Source: Mesorhizobium sp.
Lineage (GTDB): Bacteria; Pseudomonadota; Alphaproteobacteria; Rhizobiales; Rhizobiaceae
Length of the DNA stretch: 40,942 nucleotides
Reading direction: 5' to 3'
Assembly (NCBI GenBank): GCA_004020545.1
Contig: SAQE01000058.1
Span: 1 to 40,942, forward strand
The position numbers and the translations under genes are program-made. Positions 1-9,096 of this stretch are shown piece by piece (the first letter of the stretch is position 1; each line of letters opens with the position of its first letter). A model generated the notes under the pieces. The model did not search any database. It was not told where the DNA came from and saw nothing but the letters and a program-made list of their open reading frames with translations.

Positions 1-52
1 AACGACCTCATTCTGGCACATTGTGATGCCGTCGGGGGCCGTCCACCCCAAC

Positions 53-103
53 ACGGACCGAATGTCCGCTCCCGCTCCGGTTCTCGCAAGGCTTCGACTC
101 GGC
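53..103. repeat. Short dispersed repeat, copy A
   Basis: This segment shares ordered blocks with 18339-18394: CGGAC and GTCCG flanking a 5-base loop, then CGCTCCGGTTCTCG (73-86 here, 18358-18371 in the other copy), then CGACTCGGC (95-103 and 18386-18394). The hairpin arms are the same in both copies while the loop differs (CGAAT here, TTCAA there). This suggests a structured intergenic repeat family rather than chance similarity. Confidence 0.5.
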
Positions 104-188
104 CTGACCTGAATCTCAACACATCTTGGCGCCTTTTTTGATCGGCTGGGGAGCCGTGTCCGGACCCGTTAGCCGGCTGCATAGCGAT

Positions 189-201
189 TGTGCAGTGCAC
201 A
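189..201. promoter_or_regulatory. Candidate operator palindrome upstream of RND efflux genes
   Basis: TGTGCA and TGCACA are perfect inverted arms around a single G. The site lies in the only intergenic space before the efflux adaptor and pump. No regulator gene is adjacent within the window, so the binding protein is unknown. The assignment rests only on symmetry and position. Confidence 0.25.
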
Positions 202-343
202 TTAAATCTTCGTAATGCCGCGTTTTGGCCCTTTTCCGCCAAAGCCTTGTCCTATCTATTCGGCGAAAATCACGACGAAAGACCGTGAAACGAGCTAAGA
301 TGGACCACCGGGATCGGCGTGTCGGGTAGAAGGCTTGTTGTCG

Positions 344-1633
344 ATGCGCGGAAAAATCGCCTTTGCAGTCGTTGCGCTGGCCTGCCTTGCAGGAGCCGGC
401 CTCTACCTTTCGCCCGCTACGATGGGCAAGATCCAGCAGCTGATCTCGGGCCGGCAGGTCACGGCGGACGGCGCGGACAAGACGGCCAAGGCATCGGACA
501 ATCCGAAGGGCGATGGCGGCAAGGGCGGTAGCGGCTCGCGTTCGGCCTCGATCGTTTCGGCAACCGTGACGACCGCCGATTTTCCGATCCGCCGCTACGC
601 CATCGGCTTCGTCTCCTCGCCGTCGGTAGTCAGCGTGAACGCCCGCGTCTCCAGCCAGATCATGTCGATCGCCGTCAAGGACGGCCAAATGGTCAAAGCC
701 GGCGATCTTCTCTTTTCGCTCGACGATCGCGCGCTGAAGGCACAGCTTGCCAAGGACCAGGCGACGCTCGCTAAGGACCAGGCGATGCTCGTCAGCGCCC
801 AGGCCGATCTGCAGCGCGCCAAGGACCTTGTCGCCAAGCAGGCGGGCACGCAGCAGACTTACGACCAGGCGCTGGCGGCGCAAAGGGCCGCGGCCGCCAC
901 CATCGATGCCGACAAGGCGACGATCGACGCCGATACGGTCCAGTTGAGCTACGCGACCATCACCGCGCCCATCTCAGGCAGGCTCGGAGCGGTCAACGTC
1001 TCTGTGGGTGATCTCGTCACCACCAGCAACGGCAGCTCAAGCAGCACGACGCCGCTTGTCACCATCACGCAGATGGACCCGCTGCAGGTGAATTTCACTC
1101 TGCCGGAAAGCAACCTTGCCCTGTTGCACAAGGAACTGGCGAACCCACAGCAAGGAGACGTGACGCTGACCAAGGACGGCGATCCCAAGCCGATCGGCAA
1201 GGGCACGCTCGACTTTGTCGATTCCAGCGTCGATACCGCCTCCGGCACCATCGCCACGCGGGCGAGCATACCGAACTCCGATCTTTCGCTTTGGCCCGGC
1301 CAGTATGTGAACGTCGTGCTTGACGCCGGCACGATGCCGCAAATGACCTCTGTGCCGACGGTCGCGGTGCAGCCCAGCCAGAAAGGCTCCTTCGTCTATG
1401 TCGTCAAGCCGGACAACACCGTCGAGATGCGCCCGGTGCAGGTGGCGCTGACGGAAGGCGAAAACAGCGCCATCAGCCAAGGGCTGAAGGCCGGTGAAAA
1501 AGTGGTCGTCGAAGGCCAGACGAGGCTGAAGGACGGCGCTGCCGTCCACGAAGGCAAAACCGCCGGCAACGGCGCCGATCAGGCCGCTCCCAAGGTCGCG
1601 GAAGCCGACAAGGCCGGCGGGGCGCGGCCATGA
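344..1633 (+). CDS. RND efflux periplasmic adaptor (HlyD/MFP family)
   Basis: This is the periplasmic adaptor of a tripartite RND efflux pump, linking the inner-membrane pump encoded next to an outer-membrane channel. The 429-residue product starts with a membrane anchor or signal (about residues 4-26). A Gly/Lys/Asp-rich linker follows, then a lipoyl-like half motif (around VSSQIMSIAVKDGQMVKAGD), an alpha-helical hairpin rich in Ala/Gln/Lys, a second lipoyl half (YATITAPISGRLG), and beta-barrel and membrane-proximal domains. ATG 344 is chosen because AGAAGG lies 10 bases upstream; TTG codons at 335 and 338 are in frame but too close to it. The stop overlaps the pump start (ATGA), which indicates translational coupling. 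The substrate cannot be read from sequence. No outer-membrane channel gene is in the window. Confidence 0.9.
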   Translation: MRGKIAFAVVALACLAGAGLYLSPATMGKIQQLISGRQVTADGADKTAKASDNPKGDGGKGGSGSRSASIVSATVTTADFPIRRYAIGFVSSPSVVSVNARVSSQIMSIAVKDGQMVKAGDLLFSLDDRALKAQLAKDQATLAKDQAMLVSAQADLQRAKDLVAKQAGTQQTYDQALAAQRAAAATIDADKATIDADTVQLSYATITAPISGRLGAVNVSVGDLVTTSNGSSSSTTPLVTITQMDPLQVNFTLPESNLALLHKELANPQQGDVTLTKDGDPKPIGKGTLDFVDSSVDTASGTIATRASIPNSDLSLWPGQYVNVVLDAGTMPQMTSVPTVAVQPSQKGSFVYVVKPDNTVEMRPVQVALTEGENSAISQGLKAGEKVVVEGQTRLKDGAAVHEGKTAGNGADQAAPKVAEADKAGGARP

Positions 1634-4600
1634 TCTCCGAATTCTGCATACGCAGGCCCGTCGCCACGCTGCTGATGTCGTTCGCCCTCGTTCTGGGCGG
1701 CATCTTTGCCTACAAGTTCCTGCCGGTGGCAGCGCTGCCGAGCGCCGAATTCCCGGTGGTCAACGTCTCGGCCCAGTTGCCGGGCGCGTCGCCGGAAACG
1801 ATGGCGACGTCGGTGGCGACACCGCTGATCAAGCAGTTCTCCACCATCGCCGGCATCGATTCGATCTCCACGACCAATTCGCTTGGCCAGACCTCGATCG
1901 CCATCCAGTTCGTGCTTAACCGGGATATCGACGCCGCCGCGGCCGACGTCCAGGCGGCTATAGCGCGCACGCAGCGGCAATTGCCGCCAGAGATGACATC
2001 GCCGCCGAGCTATCGAAAGGTCAATCCGGCCGACGCGCCGATCCTTCTGATGTCGCTGGTCAGCGACACGGTGCCGCTCACCGATCTCGACGCGTTCGCC
2101 GAAAACGTCATTTCGCCGTCGCTGTCGACGATCGACGGCGTGGCGCAGGTCTCGATCTTCGGCCAGCAGAAATACGCGGTGCGTATCCAGATCGATCCGA
2201 CGGCGCTCGCCGCGCGCGGGATCTCGATCGATCAGCTGCAGGCGGCGATTGCCTCGGCCAACAGCAACACGCCGCTCGGCGTGCTGCAGAACAACAAGCA
2301 GCAGCTAACGATTACCGCCAACACGCAGCTGACCAATGCGGCCGGCTTCTCCAACCTGATCATCGCCACCAAGAATGGTCGCCCGGTGCGATTAGGCGAG
2401 GTGACCCGCGTCATCGATTCGGTGCAGACCACGACGACGGCGAGCTGGTATGACGGCACCCGCGCCATCATCATGGCCGTGCAGCGCCAGCCCGACGCCA
2501 ACACGGTCGAAGTGGTCGATCACGTGAAGGCGATGCTGCCTTCTTTCCAGGACCAGATGCCCGGCGCGGCCAGTATCAAATTGCTCAACGACCGCTCCAC
2601 GTCGATCCGCGCCGCCGTCGAAGACGTCCAGTTCACGCTGCTCCTGACCATTGCCCTGGTGGTGATGGTGATCTTCGTCTTCCTGCGCCGCGTCACCGCG
2701 ACGATCATTCCAGCCGTGGCCGTGCCGATCTCGCTGATCGCCACGCTCGGCGCGATGTTCCTGTTCGGCTTCTCGATCGACAACATCTCGCTGATGGGCC
2801 TCACGCTGGCGGTAGGCCTCGTCGTCGACGACGCCATCGTCATGCTGGAAAACATCTTCCGCCACATGGAGGAGGATGGGCTGTCAGCCTTCGACGCCTC
2901 GCTGAAGGGCGCACGCGAGATCGGCTTCACCATCATTTCGATCTCGATCTCGCTGGTGGCGGTATTCATCCCCGTGCTCCTGATGGGCGGCGTCATCGGC
3001 CGCATCTTCAACGAATTCGCGGTCGTGGTGACCGTCGCCATCCTGGCGTCGATGTTCGTGTCGCTGACGCTGACGCCGATGCTGTGCGCGCGGCTGCTGT
3101 CGGTGACCAAGGCCGACCGCGAGGCGCATGGCGAGGGCCGGAGGCACGATATCTTCACGCGCGGCTACGACTGGCTCCTGACCTTCTGCCTGCGGCACAC
3201 TTTCCTGGTGTTCCTTGTCTTCGCCGGAACGGCGGCGGCGTCGGTCTGGCTGATCCAGACCTCGCCGAAGGGCTTCTTCCCGCAGGAAGACATCGGCCAG
3301 ATTTCGGTGACGACGATGGCTCGGCAGGACATCTCCTTCGACGCCATGGTGAAGCTGCAGGGCCAGGTGGCGAACGTCTTCGCGCATTCTCCCTATGTGT
3401 CGCATGTGGCCTGGTCGGCCGGTAGCGGCAACAACGCGCTGAACCAGGGCCAGCTCTACGTTCAGCTGAAGGATAAGAGCCAGAGGCCCAACATCGAGAA
3501 GGTGCTTTCAGACCTGCGGCGGCAACTGGCGGGCGTCGCCGGCATCGAGACTTATATGCAGCCGGTTCAAAACCTCAGGCTGGGCTCGCGCTCTTCCGCC
3601 AGCGCCTACCAACTGGTCGTTCAGGGCCTCGACACCGGCCAGACCGATATCTGGGCGCAGAAGCTCAATGATGCGATGGCGGCGGATCACACGACGTTCA
3701 CCGACGTCACCAGCGATCTGCAGAACAATGCCCTGGAGGCGACGCTGGTGGTCGACCGCGACAAGGCAGCCCAGCTCGGTATCGACACCAGCACGCTGCG
3801 TTCGGCCCTCTATGGCGGTTTCGGCACCGATCAGGTCTCAACCATTTTTGGCTCGGCCGACAGCTATGAGGTCATCACCGAGCTCGATCCGAACATCGAG
3901 TGGTCACCCGAGCGGATGCTGGCCATCCAGGTCAGGACGGCAAGCGGCAGCCTGGTGCCGCTCGGCGCCTTTGCCCATGTCGATCGCACGGCAGGCGCGC
4001 TGACTGTCAACCAGCTCGGCCAGTTGCCGGCGGTGACGATCTCCTACAACCTGCCGCAGGGCGTGTCGCTCGGTGACACAGTGGCCCGCATCGACCAGCT
4101 CAAAGAGCAGATCGGCATGCCGAAGGCGATCTCGACCACCTTCGCCGGCACGGCCAAGACCTTCCAGGATTCGCTCGCCAACCAGGGTCTGCTCATCGGC
4201 GGCGCGATCCTGACGATCTATATCGTGCTCGGCATGCTCTATGAGAGCTTCATCCATCCGCTCACCATCCTCACCGGCCTGCCGTCGGCGGTGCTGGGAG
4301 CGCTGGTCGCGCTGCAGCTCGCGGGGATGGACCTGTCGGTCATCGCGGTGATCGGCATCCTGATGCTGATCGGCATCGTCAAGAAGAACGGCATCATGAT
4401 GGTCGACGTGGCGCTGGAGCTCAGACGACAAGGCATGTCGGCGGTGGACTCCATCCACAAGGCCTGCCTGATGCGTTTCCGGCCGATCATGATGACGACA
4501 CTGGCGGCGCTGATGGGCACGTTCCCGATCGCGCTCGGCACCGGCGCCAGCGCCGAATTGCGCCAGCCGCTCGGCGTCGCGGTGGTGGGCGGCCTGCTCG

Positions 4601-4788
4601 CCTCGCAGGCGCTCACGCTGTTCGTCACGCCGGTGATCTACGTCTATTTCGAGAATTTCTCCGGCTGGCTGCTCGGCCTCTCGTCGAAGAAGAACCGGCC
4701 GGAGTTGCATGCGGTCGAGCCGGTTGAACAGCCCTCGCTGTTCGATTCGGAGGAAGAAGCCGAACCGAAAAAGGTGGCTGCCGAATAG
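1630..4788 (+). CDS. RND efflux transporter permease (AcrB/MdtBC-like)
   Basis: This is an inner-membrane proton/drug antiporter of the resistance-nodulation-division superfamily. Its 1052 residues match the usual 1020-1060. It opens with the family start ISEFCIRRPVATLLMSFALV, forming TM1, and has the two large periplasmic loops and twelve membrane segments of the family. TM4 contains GLVVDDAIVMLENIFRHME, whose paired aspartates are the proton relay of AcrB-type pumps. TM10 and onwards carry GIVKKNGIMMVDVALELRR and MRFRPIMMTTLAALMGTFP, both typical of hydrophobe/amphiphile exporters (HAE family). The gene overlaps the adaptor gene by 4 bases. The acidic C-terminal tail (DSEEEAEPKK) is cytoplasmic. 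It is probably a multidrug or plant-compound exporter; the substrate is inference. Confidence 0.93.
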   Translation: MISEFCIRRPVATLLMSFALVLGGIFAYKFLPVAALPSAEFPVVNVSAQLPGASPETMATSVATPLIKQFSTIAGIDSISTTNSLGQTSIAIQFVLNRDIDAAAADVQAAIARTQRQLPPEMTSPPSYRKVNPADAPILLMSLVSDTVPLTDLDAFAENVISPSLSTIDGVAQVSIFGQQKYAVRIQIDPTALAARGISIDQLQAAIASANSNTPLGVLQNNKQQLTITANTQLTNAAGFSNLIIATKNGRPVRLGEVTRVIDSVQTTTTASWYDGTRAIIMAVQRQPDANTVEVVDHVKAMLPSFQDQMPGAASIKLLNDRSTSIRAAVEDVQFTLLLTIALVVMVIFVFLRRVTATIIPAVAVPISLIATLGAMFLFGFSIDNISLMGLTLAVGLVVDDAIVMLENIFRHMEEDGLSAFDASLKGAREIGFTIISISISLVAVFIPVLLMGGVIGRIFNEFAVVVTVAILASMFVSLTLTPMLCARLLSVTKADREAHGEGRRHDIFTRGYDWLLTFCLRHTFLVFLVFAGTAAASVWLIQTSPKGFFPQEDIGQISVTTMARQDISFDAMVKLQGQVANVFAHSPYVSHVAWSAGSGNNALNQGQLYVQLKDKSQRPNIEKVLSDLRRQLAGVAGIETYMQPVQNLRLGSRSSASAYQLVVQGLDTGQTDIWAQKLNDAMAADHTTFTDVTSDLQNNALEATLVVDRDKAAQLGIDTSTLRSALYGGFGTDQVSTIFGSADSYEVITELDPNIEWSPERMLAIQVRTASGSLVPLGAFAHVDRTAGALTVNQLGQLPAVTISYNLPQGVSLGDTVARIDQLKEQIGMPKAISTTFAGTAKTFQDSLANQGLLIGGAILTIYIVLGMLYESFIHPLTILTGLPSAVLGALVALQLAGMDLSVIAVIGILMLIGIVKKNGIMMVDVALELRRQGMSAVDSIHKACLMRFRPIMMTTLAALMGTFPIALGTGASAELRQPLGVAVVGGLLASQALTLFVTPVIYVYFENFSGWLLGLSSKKNRPELHAVEPVEQPSLFDSEEEAEPKKVAAE

Positions 4789-4852
4789 GCGACCGCCTCT
4801 GGACCAAGGCGCCGAGCTTGTGAGGGCATGCCCACGATCGTAACCTTGCGCC

Positions 4853-5458
4853 ATGTCCCATGATCACGACCACGACAACGAGCTCGATCCGTTCGCCGCG
4901 CGCGTGCGCGCGCTGGAGACGATCCTCACTGACAAAGGCCTGATCGACCCGGCGGCCATCGACGTCATCGTCGATACCTACGAGACGAAGATCGGCCCGC
5001 GCAACGGCGCCAGGGTGGTGGCCAAGGCCTGGAGCGATCCCGTCTATGCCGAATGGCTGAAGCGCGACGCGACGGCGGCGATCGCCTCGCTTGGCTATAC
5101 CGGCCGCCAAGGCGAGCACATGCAGGCCGTCTTCAACACCGAGGAGACGCACAACCTCGTCGTCTGCACGCTCTGCTCCTGCTATCCGTGGTCGGTGCTC
5201 GGCCTGCCGCCGGTCTGGTACAAGGCGCCGCCTTACCGTTCGCGGGCTGTCATCGATCCGCGCGGTGTGCTGGAAGAATTCGGGCTGACGCTGCCCAAGG
5301 ACAAGAAGATCCGGGTGTGGGATTCGACCGCCGAGCTTCGCTACCTGGTGGTGCCGATGCGGCCGAAGGGCACCGAAGGCTGGAGCGAGGAACAGCTTGC
5401 CGGGCTGGTCGGCCGCGATGCGATGATAGGTACGGCGCTGGCCAAAGAGCCGGGATAA
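4853..5458 (+). CDS. nthA: Nitrile hydratase alpha subunit, cobalt type
   Basis: This is the catalytic subunit of nitrile hydratase, which hydrates nitriles to amides in the cytoplasm. The 201-residue product carries the metal motif [10 protein letters not shown] at about residues 103-112. Its second and third cysteines are the ones oxidised to sulfinate and sulfenate in the family. Threonine after the first Cys and tyrosine after CSC mark the low-spin cobalt type rather than the iron type (VCSLCSCTPW). The following LGLPPVWYK is also conserved. The N-terminus is His/Asp-rich (SHDHDHDNE), as in some cobalt-type alpha subunits. The beta subunit gene follows after 13 bases. No clear Shine-Dalgarno precedes ATG 4853. 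No amidase gene, which would finish nitrile breakdown to acid, is in the window. Confidence 0.95.
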   Translation: MSHDHDHDNELDPFAARVRALETILTDKGLIDPAAIDVIVDTYETKIGPRNGARVVAKAWSDPVYAEWLKRDATAAIASLGYTGRQGEHMQAVFNTEETHNLVVCTLCSCYPWSVLGLPPVWYKAPPYRSRAVIDPRGVLEEFGLTLPKDKKIRVWDSTAELRYLVVPMRPKGTEGWSEEQLAGLVGRDAMIGTALAKEPG

Positions 5459-5471
5459 AGGGAGAGCCGGC

Positions 5472-6131
5472 ATGAACGGGCCGCAAGACCTCGGCGGGCA
5501 GATGGGTTTTGGGGCGGTAGCGCCCGAAAAGGACGAGCCCTATTTCCACGCCGAATGGGAAAGGCGCGCGCTGGGCGTGACGCTCACCGCCGGCGCCATG
5601 GGCGCCTGGAACATCGACGAGAGCCGGCATGCGCGGGAATCTCTCCATCCGGCCGACTATTATGCCTCGAGCTACTACCAGATCTGGATCAAGGCGCTGG
5701 AGACGCTGTTGAAGCGCCACGGCTTTGTTACCGAGCGCGACCTTGCGGCCGGCAAGGCGATCGATCCGGCAGCCACGCCCAAGCGTGTACTGAAGGCGGC
5801 AGATGTGCCGGCGGTGCTCGCCAAGGGCGGGCCGTGCGATCGGCCGGTCGCCACGGTGGCGCGATTCCGGGCCGGCGATCGCGTGCGAACGAAGAATTTC
5901 AATCCCACCGGCCATACGCGCCTGCCGCGCTATGCGCGCGGCAAGAACGGGACGATCGAGGCGGTGCGCGACGGCTTCGTGTTCCCCGACAGCAACGCGC
6001 ATGGCAAGGGCGAGAACCCGCAATGGGTCTATACGGTGGTTTTCGACGGGGCGGAGATCTGGGGCGAGGGCGCCGACCCAACGCTGAGCGTGTCGATCGA
6101 TGCTTGGGAGAGCTATCTTGAACCGGCATGA
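5472..6131 (+). CDS. nthB: Nitrile hydratase beta subunit
   Basis: This is the structural partner of the alpha subunit, with which it forms the alpha-beta core around the cobalt site. The 219-residue product begins MNGPQDLGGQMGFG, the typical family N-terminus. It continues with a helical region (EWERRALGVTLTAGAMGAWN, ADYYASSYYQIWIKALETLL) and ends in an SH3-like barrel, including RFRAGDRVRTKNFNPTGHTRLPRY and a Gly-rich PQWVYTVVFDGAEIWGEGAD segment. GGGAGAG lies about 5 bases before the ATG. The 3' end overlaps the start of the accessory gene. The length is normal for cobalt-type enzymes. Confidence 0.95.
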   Translation: MNGPQDLGGQMGFGAVAPEKDEPYFHAEWERRALGVTLTAGAMGAWNIDESRHARESLHPADYYASSYYQIWIKALETLLKRHGFVTERDLAAGKAIDPAATPKRVLKAADVPAVLAKGGPCDRPVATVARFRAGDRVRTKNFNPTGHTRLPRYARGKNGTIEAVRDGFVFPDSNAHGKGENPQWVYTVVFDGAEIWGEGADPTLSVSIDAWESYLEPA

Positions 6132-6468
6132 GGCCAAACTGCCGGGCGGTTTCGACGATCCGGTGTTCACCGAACCATGGCAGGCGCAAGCCTTCGCTAT
6201 GACGGTGGCGCTGCACGACAAGGGCCTGTTTTCGTGGAGCGAATGGGCGGACGCCCTGTCGGCGGAAGTGAAGACGCCGGACGCCGCGAGCGACGGCCAC
6301 GACTATTACGAGCATTGGCTGGCGGCGCTGGAAAAACTGCTGTCGCGAAAGGGGATTGCCGGCAAGGTCGAGGTCGACGCGCTCGCGGCCGCCTGGGAGC
6401 GCGCCGCGCACGCCACCCCGCACGGCAAGCCGATCCTGCTGGAGAACGATCCGGGGCCTGGCAGGTAG
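6118..6468 (+). CDS. Nitrile hydratase accessory (activator) protein
   Basis: This is a small 116-residue protein related to the N-terminal part of the beta subunit and to the p14K-type activators that load cobalt and assist cysteine oxidation in the alpha subunit. Diagnostic segments are FTEPWQAQAFAMTVALHDKG, LFSWSEWADALSAE and DYYEHWLAALEKLL. TTG 6118 is preferred: GGGAG at 6106-6110 sits about 7 bases upstream and the gene then overlaps the nthB end, as expected for a coupled operon. An in-frame ATG at 6100 would extend it by six residues but has no clear ribosome site. Family membership is clear; the exact start and the activation mechanism are inferred. Confidence 0.85.
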   Translation: MNRHEAKLPGGFDDPVFTEPWQAQAFAMTVALHDKGLFSWSEWADALSAEVKTPDAASDGHDYYEHWLAALEKLLSRKGIAGKVEVDALAAAWERAAHATPHGKPILLENDPGPGR

Positions 6469-6612
6469 GCGAGTCGCGGCAGTTTGTTCTCTTTACGTTC
6501 TATTTTGCGCCTGCTAGCGTGCACGGGCTGGAGGCAATGAGCTGCCGCCGGCGATATTGATGGCGGGGTGGCCAACCTTGTATTTCGCTCGCGAATCCGG
6601 TCTGTCGCACTG

Positions 6613-7740
6613 ATGGAATTCTCTCCCCAGCAGGACGAGGCTCTGAAGGCGGTCGGCCGCTGGCTGAAGGACGGCCGGCCGCAGATATTCCGTCTGTTCG
6701 GCTATGCCGGCACCGGCAAGACGACGCTGGCGCGCTATTTCGCCGAGCATGTCGACGGGCAGGTGCAGTTCGCCGCCTTCACCGGCAAGGCAGCCCAGGT
6801 GCTGCGCTCCAAGGGGGCGATCAACGCGCGCACCATCCATTCGTTGATCTACCGGCCGAAGGGCGAGGAGTCGGTCGAGGACGAAGTGACCGGCAAGACT
6901 TCGATCTCGCCGACCTTCGCGCTCAACCGGCAAAGCCCGATCGCGCGCGCCAAGCTGGTCGTCATCGACGAGTGTTCGATGGTCGACGAGCAGCTCGGCC
7001 GCGACCTGATGAGTTTTGGCACGCCGATCCTGGTGCTGGGCGACCCGGCACAGTTGCCGCCGATCTCGGGTGGCGGTTTCTTCACCGAGCACGAGCCGGA
7101 CGTGCTGCTGACGGAAATCCATAGGCAGGCGCGCGACAATCCGATCATCCGCCTCGCCCTCGACGTGCGCGAAGGCCGAGAGTTCATGCACGGCGATTTC
7201 GGCACGGCACAGGTGATCGGCAGGGAAGGGGTCACCCAGGATCTTGTGCTCAAGGCCGACCAGGTGCTGGTCGGCACAAACCGCACGCGGCGGCGCTATA
7301 ACCAGCGCCTGCGCGAACTCAAAGGGTTCAATGCCGACTATCCGCAGGCCGGCGACAAGCTGGTTTGCCTGCGCAACGATCCGGCCAAGGGGCTGCTCAA
7401 CGGCTCGCTTTGGAAGGTGATGACCTCGTCTCGGGAGACTGTTAAGCCCGGCATCAACCTGCTGGTCTCGCCGGAAGAGGACGATCCCGACCGCGGCGTC
7501 GCCAAGATCAAGCTCTTGAAGGCGGCGTTCGAGGATCCGGACGCCGAAATCCCCTGGCAGCAGAAGAAGCGCTTCGACGATTTCGACTATGGCTATGCGC
7601 TGACGGTGCACAAGGCGCAGGGCTCGCAATGGAACGACGTCGTGCTGTTCGACGAGAGCTGGGCGTTCAAGGAGACGCGGCAGCGCTGGCTCTACACGGC
7701 AATCACCCGCGCGGCAGAGCGGCTGACGATCGTGCGTTGA
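6613..7740 (+). CDS. RecD-like ATP-dependent DNA helicase (superfamily 1)
   Basis: This is a 375-residue single-polypeptide helicase of the RecD2/Pif1-like branch. Visible motifs, in order: Q-like NFSPQQ-type start (EFSPQQDEAL), Walker A GYAGTGKTTL, motif Ia FTGKAAQVL, Walker B VIDECSMVDE, motif III LGDPAQLPPI, motif IV region LTEIHRQAR, motif V ALTVHKAQGSQW and motif VI YTAITRAAERL. It is much shorter than RecD2 (about 740 residues) and lacks its N-terminal helix-hairpin-helix region, so it is a minimal helicase. ATG 6613 is chosen because the family alignment begins at MEFSPQQ; a GTG at 6568 would add 15 residues of unlikely sequence. It probably acts in DNA repair or recombination; there is no operon partner. 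Confidence 0.85.
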   Translation: MEFSPQQDEALKAVGRWLKDGRPQIFRLFGYAGTGKTTLARYFAEHVDGQVQFAAFTGKAAQVLRSKGAINARTIHSLIYRPKGEESVEDEVTGKTSISPTFALNRQSPIARAKLVVIDECSMVDEQLGRDLMSFGTPILVLGDPAQLPPISGGGFFTEHEPDVLLTEIHRQARDNPIIRLALDVREGREFMHGDFGTAQVIGREGVTQDLVLKADQVLVGTNRTRRRYNQRLRELKGFNADYPQAGDKLVCLRNDPAKGLLNGSLWKVMTSSRETVKPGINLLVSPEEDDPDRGVAKIKLLKAAFEDPDAEIPWQQKKRFDDFDYGYALTVHKAQGSQWNDVVLFDESWAFKETRQRWLYTAITRAAERLTIVR

Positions 7741-7755
7741 GACGAACCGGCATTG

Positions 7756-8151
7756 TCATGCCGGTCTTGCGCCAAGCCATCGCCAGGCGGCTTCTTCGTC
7801 GTCGCTGCCGAAACGCCTGAACTCGAACGGCAAAGCCTTCGGAAACAAGCCCCCGACATAGGACGCCCAGCGCGGCTCGCCTATGGCCGCGCAACGGACA
7901 ACATGCTCCAGCGCGTCGCCCACACCTTGCCGGAGCGTCCTTTCCGAAATGTTGGCCCAATCGACGCTCTCCTCGTCAGTCAGTCTCACCAGCACGTCTA
8001 TCCTTGGATGAAGGGCATAGGCTGCTTCGAGCAGGCCAAACAGATTTTCCGCATCCGCAGGCGCAACGTCGCCGACGACGTCGATGGCAAAAAGCGCGTC
8101 GCGGTTGGTGTCGAGGCGGCGTATCGCCGGCACGGCTTCGAGGTGCTTCAC
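7756..8151 (-). CDS. STAS/SEC14-type (SpoIIAA-like) small protein
   Basis: The predicted soluble protein of 131 residues has the alternating strand/helix pattern of SpoIIAA-like STAS_2 proteins: an N-terminal strand, the segment [20 protein letters not shown], the strand [11 protein letters not shown], a helix-rich middle and a C-terminal segment ending in [10 protein letters not shown]. Proteins of this group are found singly in many Proteobacteria, and their role is unclear. GTG 8151 is chosen because AAGGA lies 7 bases upstream; a TTG two codons earlier is too close to that site. It converges with the helicase gene and is divergent from pdxJ. Function is not assigned. Confidence 0.65.
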   Translation of the reverse strand: MKHLEAVPAIRRLDTNRDALFAIDVVGDVAPADAENLFGLLEAAYALHPRIDVLVRLTDEESVDWANISERTLRQGVGDALEHVVRCAAIGEPRWASYVGGLFPKALPFEFRRFGSDDEEAAWRWLGARPA

Positions 8152-8263
8152 TGGCAAATCCTTGCGGTGGCCATCATCTCGTCCTATGGAACACCGGAAA
8201 CCCTCTATCTGTTCCCTGCAAAGGCGCTATAGATGCCCGCCAAAACCACAGGGACGCCAATTC

Positions 8264-9004
8264 ATGCCCGCGAAGCTTTCGGTCAACCTCAATGCCATCG
8301 CCATGCTGCGCAACCGCCGGGACCTGCCGTGGCCGAGCGTCACAGGGCTTGGCCGCATCGCGCTTGCCGCCGGCGCGCACGGGCTGACGGTGCATCCGCG
8401 TCCCGACGAGCGGCATACCAGGCATTCCGACCTGCCGGAGATCAGGGCGCTGATCGACGACGAGTTTCCGGGCGCGGAATTCAACATCGAAGGCTATCCG
8501 AACGAGGATTTCCTGGCGCTTGTCGAAAAGCATCAGCCGGAACAAGTGACGCTGGTGCCCGACGACCCTGCGCAAGCGACATCGGACCATGGCTGGGACT
8601 TCGTCGCGCAGGCCGCGTTCCTGACGCCGATCGTCAGGCGGCTGAAGAAGGGCGGGTTTCGCGTGTCGCTGTTTTCCGACGCCGATCCGGCCGGCGTGAA
8701 TGCCGCGCGCGATACCGGCGCCGACCGGATCGAACTTTACACCGGCCCGTATGGCAGTTGCCATTCCGATTCCGCCAAGGCTGCCAAGGAATTGGAAAAA
8801 CTGGGAATGACCGCCGACGCGGCTTTCGCGGCAGGGCTTCAGGTCAATGCCGGACACGATCTCACCGTGGACAACCTGCCGGCGCTTGCCAAGCGTATCC
8901 CGGCATTGGCCGAAGTATCGATCGGACATGGGTTGACAGCCGATGCCCTGGAGTATGGCATGGCCGGCACGGTGGGACGTTTCTTGAAGGCCTGTGGATG
9001 GTAG
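8264..9004 (+). CDS. pdxJ: Pyridoxine 5'-phosphate synthase PdxJ
   Basis: PdxJ condenses 1-deoxyxylulose 5-phosphate with 3-amino-2-oxopropyl phosphate to form pyridoxine 5'-phosphate, the ring-closing step of vitamin B6 synthesis. The TIM-barrel protein of 246 residues has the usual length and the family segments [76 protein letters not shown] and [16 protein letters not shown] 8264 fits the family N-terminus [10 protein letters not shown]; the frame remains open upstream but not convincingly. It differs slightly from the enterobacterial form (RRDLPWPS insert near the N-terminus), as usual in rhizobia. A 15-base hairpin (9006-9020) follows the stop, without a T tract. Confidence 0.95.
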   Translation: MPAKLSVNLNAIAMLRNRRDLPWPSVTGLGRIALAAGAHGLTVHPRPDERHTRHSDLPEIRALIDDEFPGAEFNIEGYPNEDFLALVEKHQPEQVTLVPDDPAQATSDHGWDFVAQAAFLTPIVRRLKKGGFRVSLFSDADPAGVNAARDTGADRIELYTGPYGSCHSDSAKAAKELEKLGMTADAAFAAGLQVNAGHDLTVDNLPALAKRIPALAEVSIGHGLTADALEYGMAGTVGRFLKACGW

Positions 9005-9096
9005 GGCAAGGAAGCCTTGCGTAGCTCCGGCGGTTATGGAGTGTCGCATCCATTGCAGCGAAGGGAGGCTATCGCGCTTCTGATAAAGCGGGGTCC

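Larger units (their letters stand above)
1..343. other. Intergenic region upstream of RND efflux operon
   Basis: I see no convincing gene here. It holds one copy of a short dispersed repeat (53-103) and a near-perfect palindrome, TGTGCA-G-TGCACA, at 189-201. The palindrome lies about 140 bases before the efflux adaptor gene and could be a regulator site. A long minus-strand frame running in from the adaptor gene is arginine-rich and looks like a shadow. The likely Shine-Dalgarno AGAAGG for the adaptor gene is at 328-333. Confidence 0.5.

Noticed and set aside
3904-4854. Minus-strand frame of 316 codons within the RND pump gene
   Set aside because: His/Arg/Asp-rich shadow of the pump gene; no family motif and no ribosome site.
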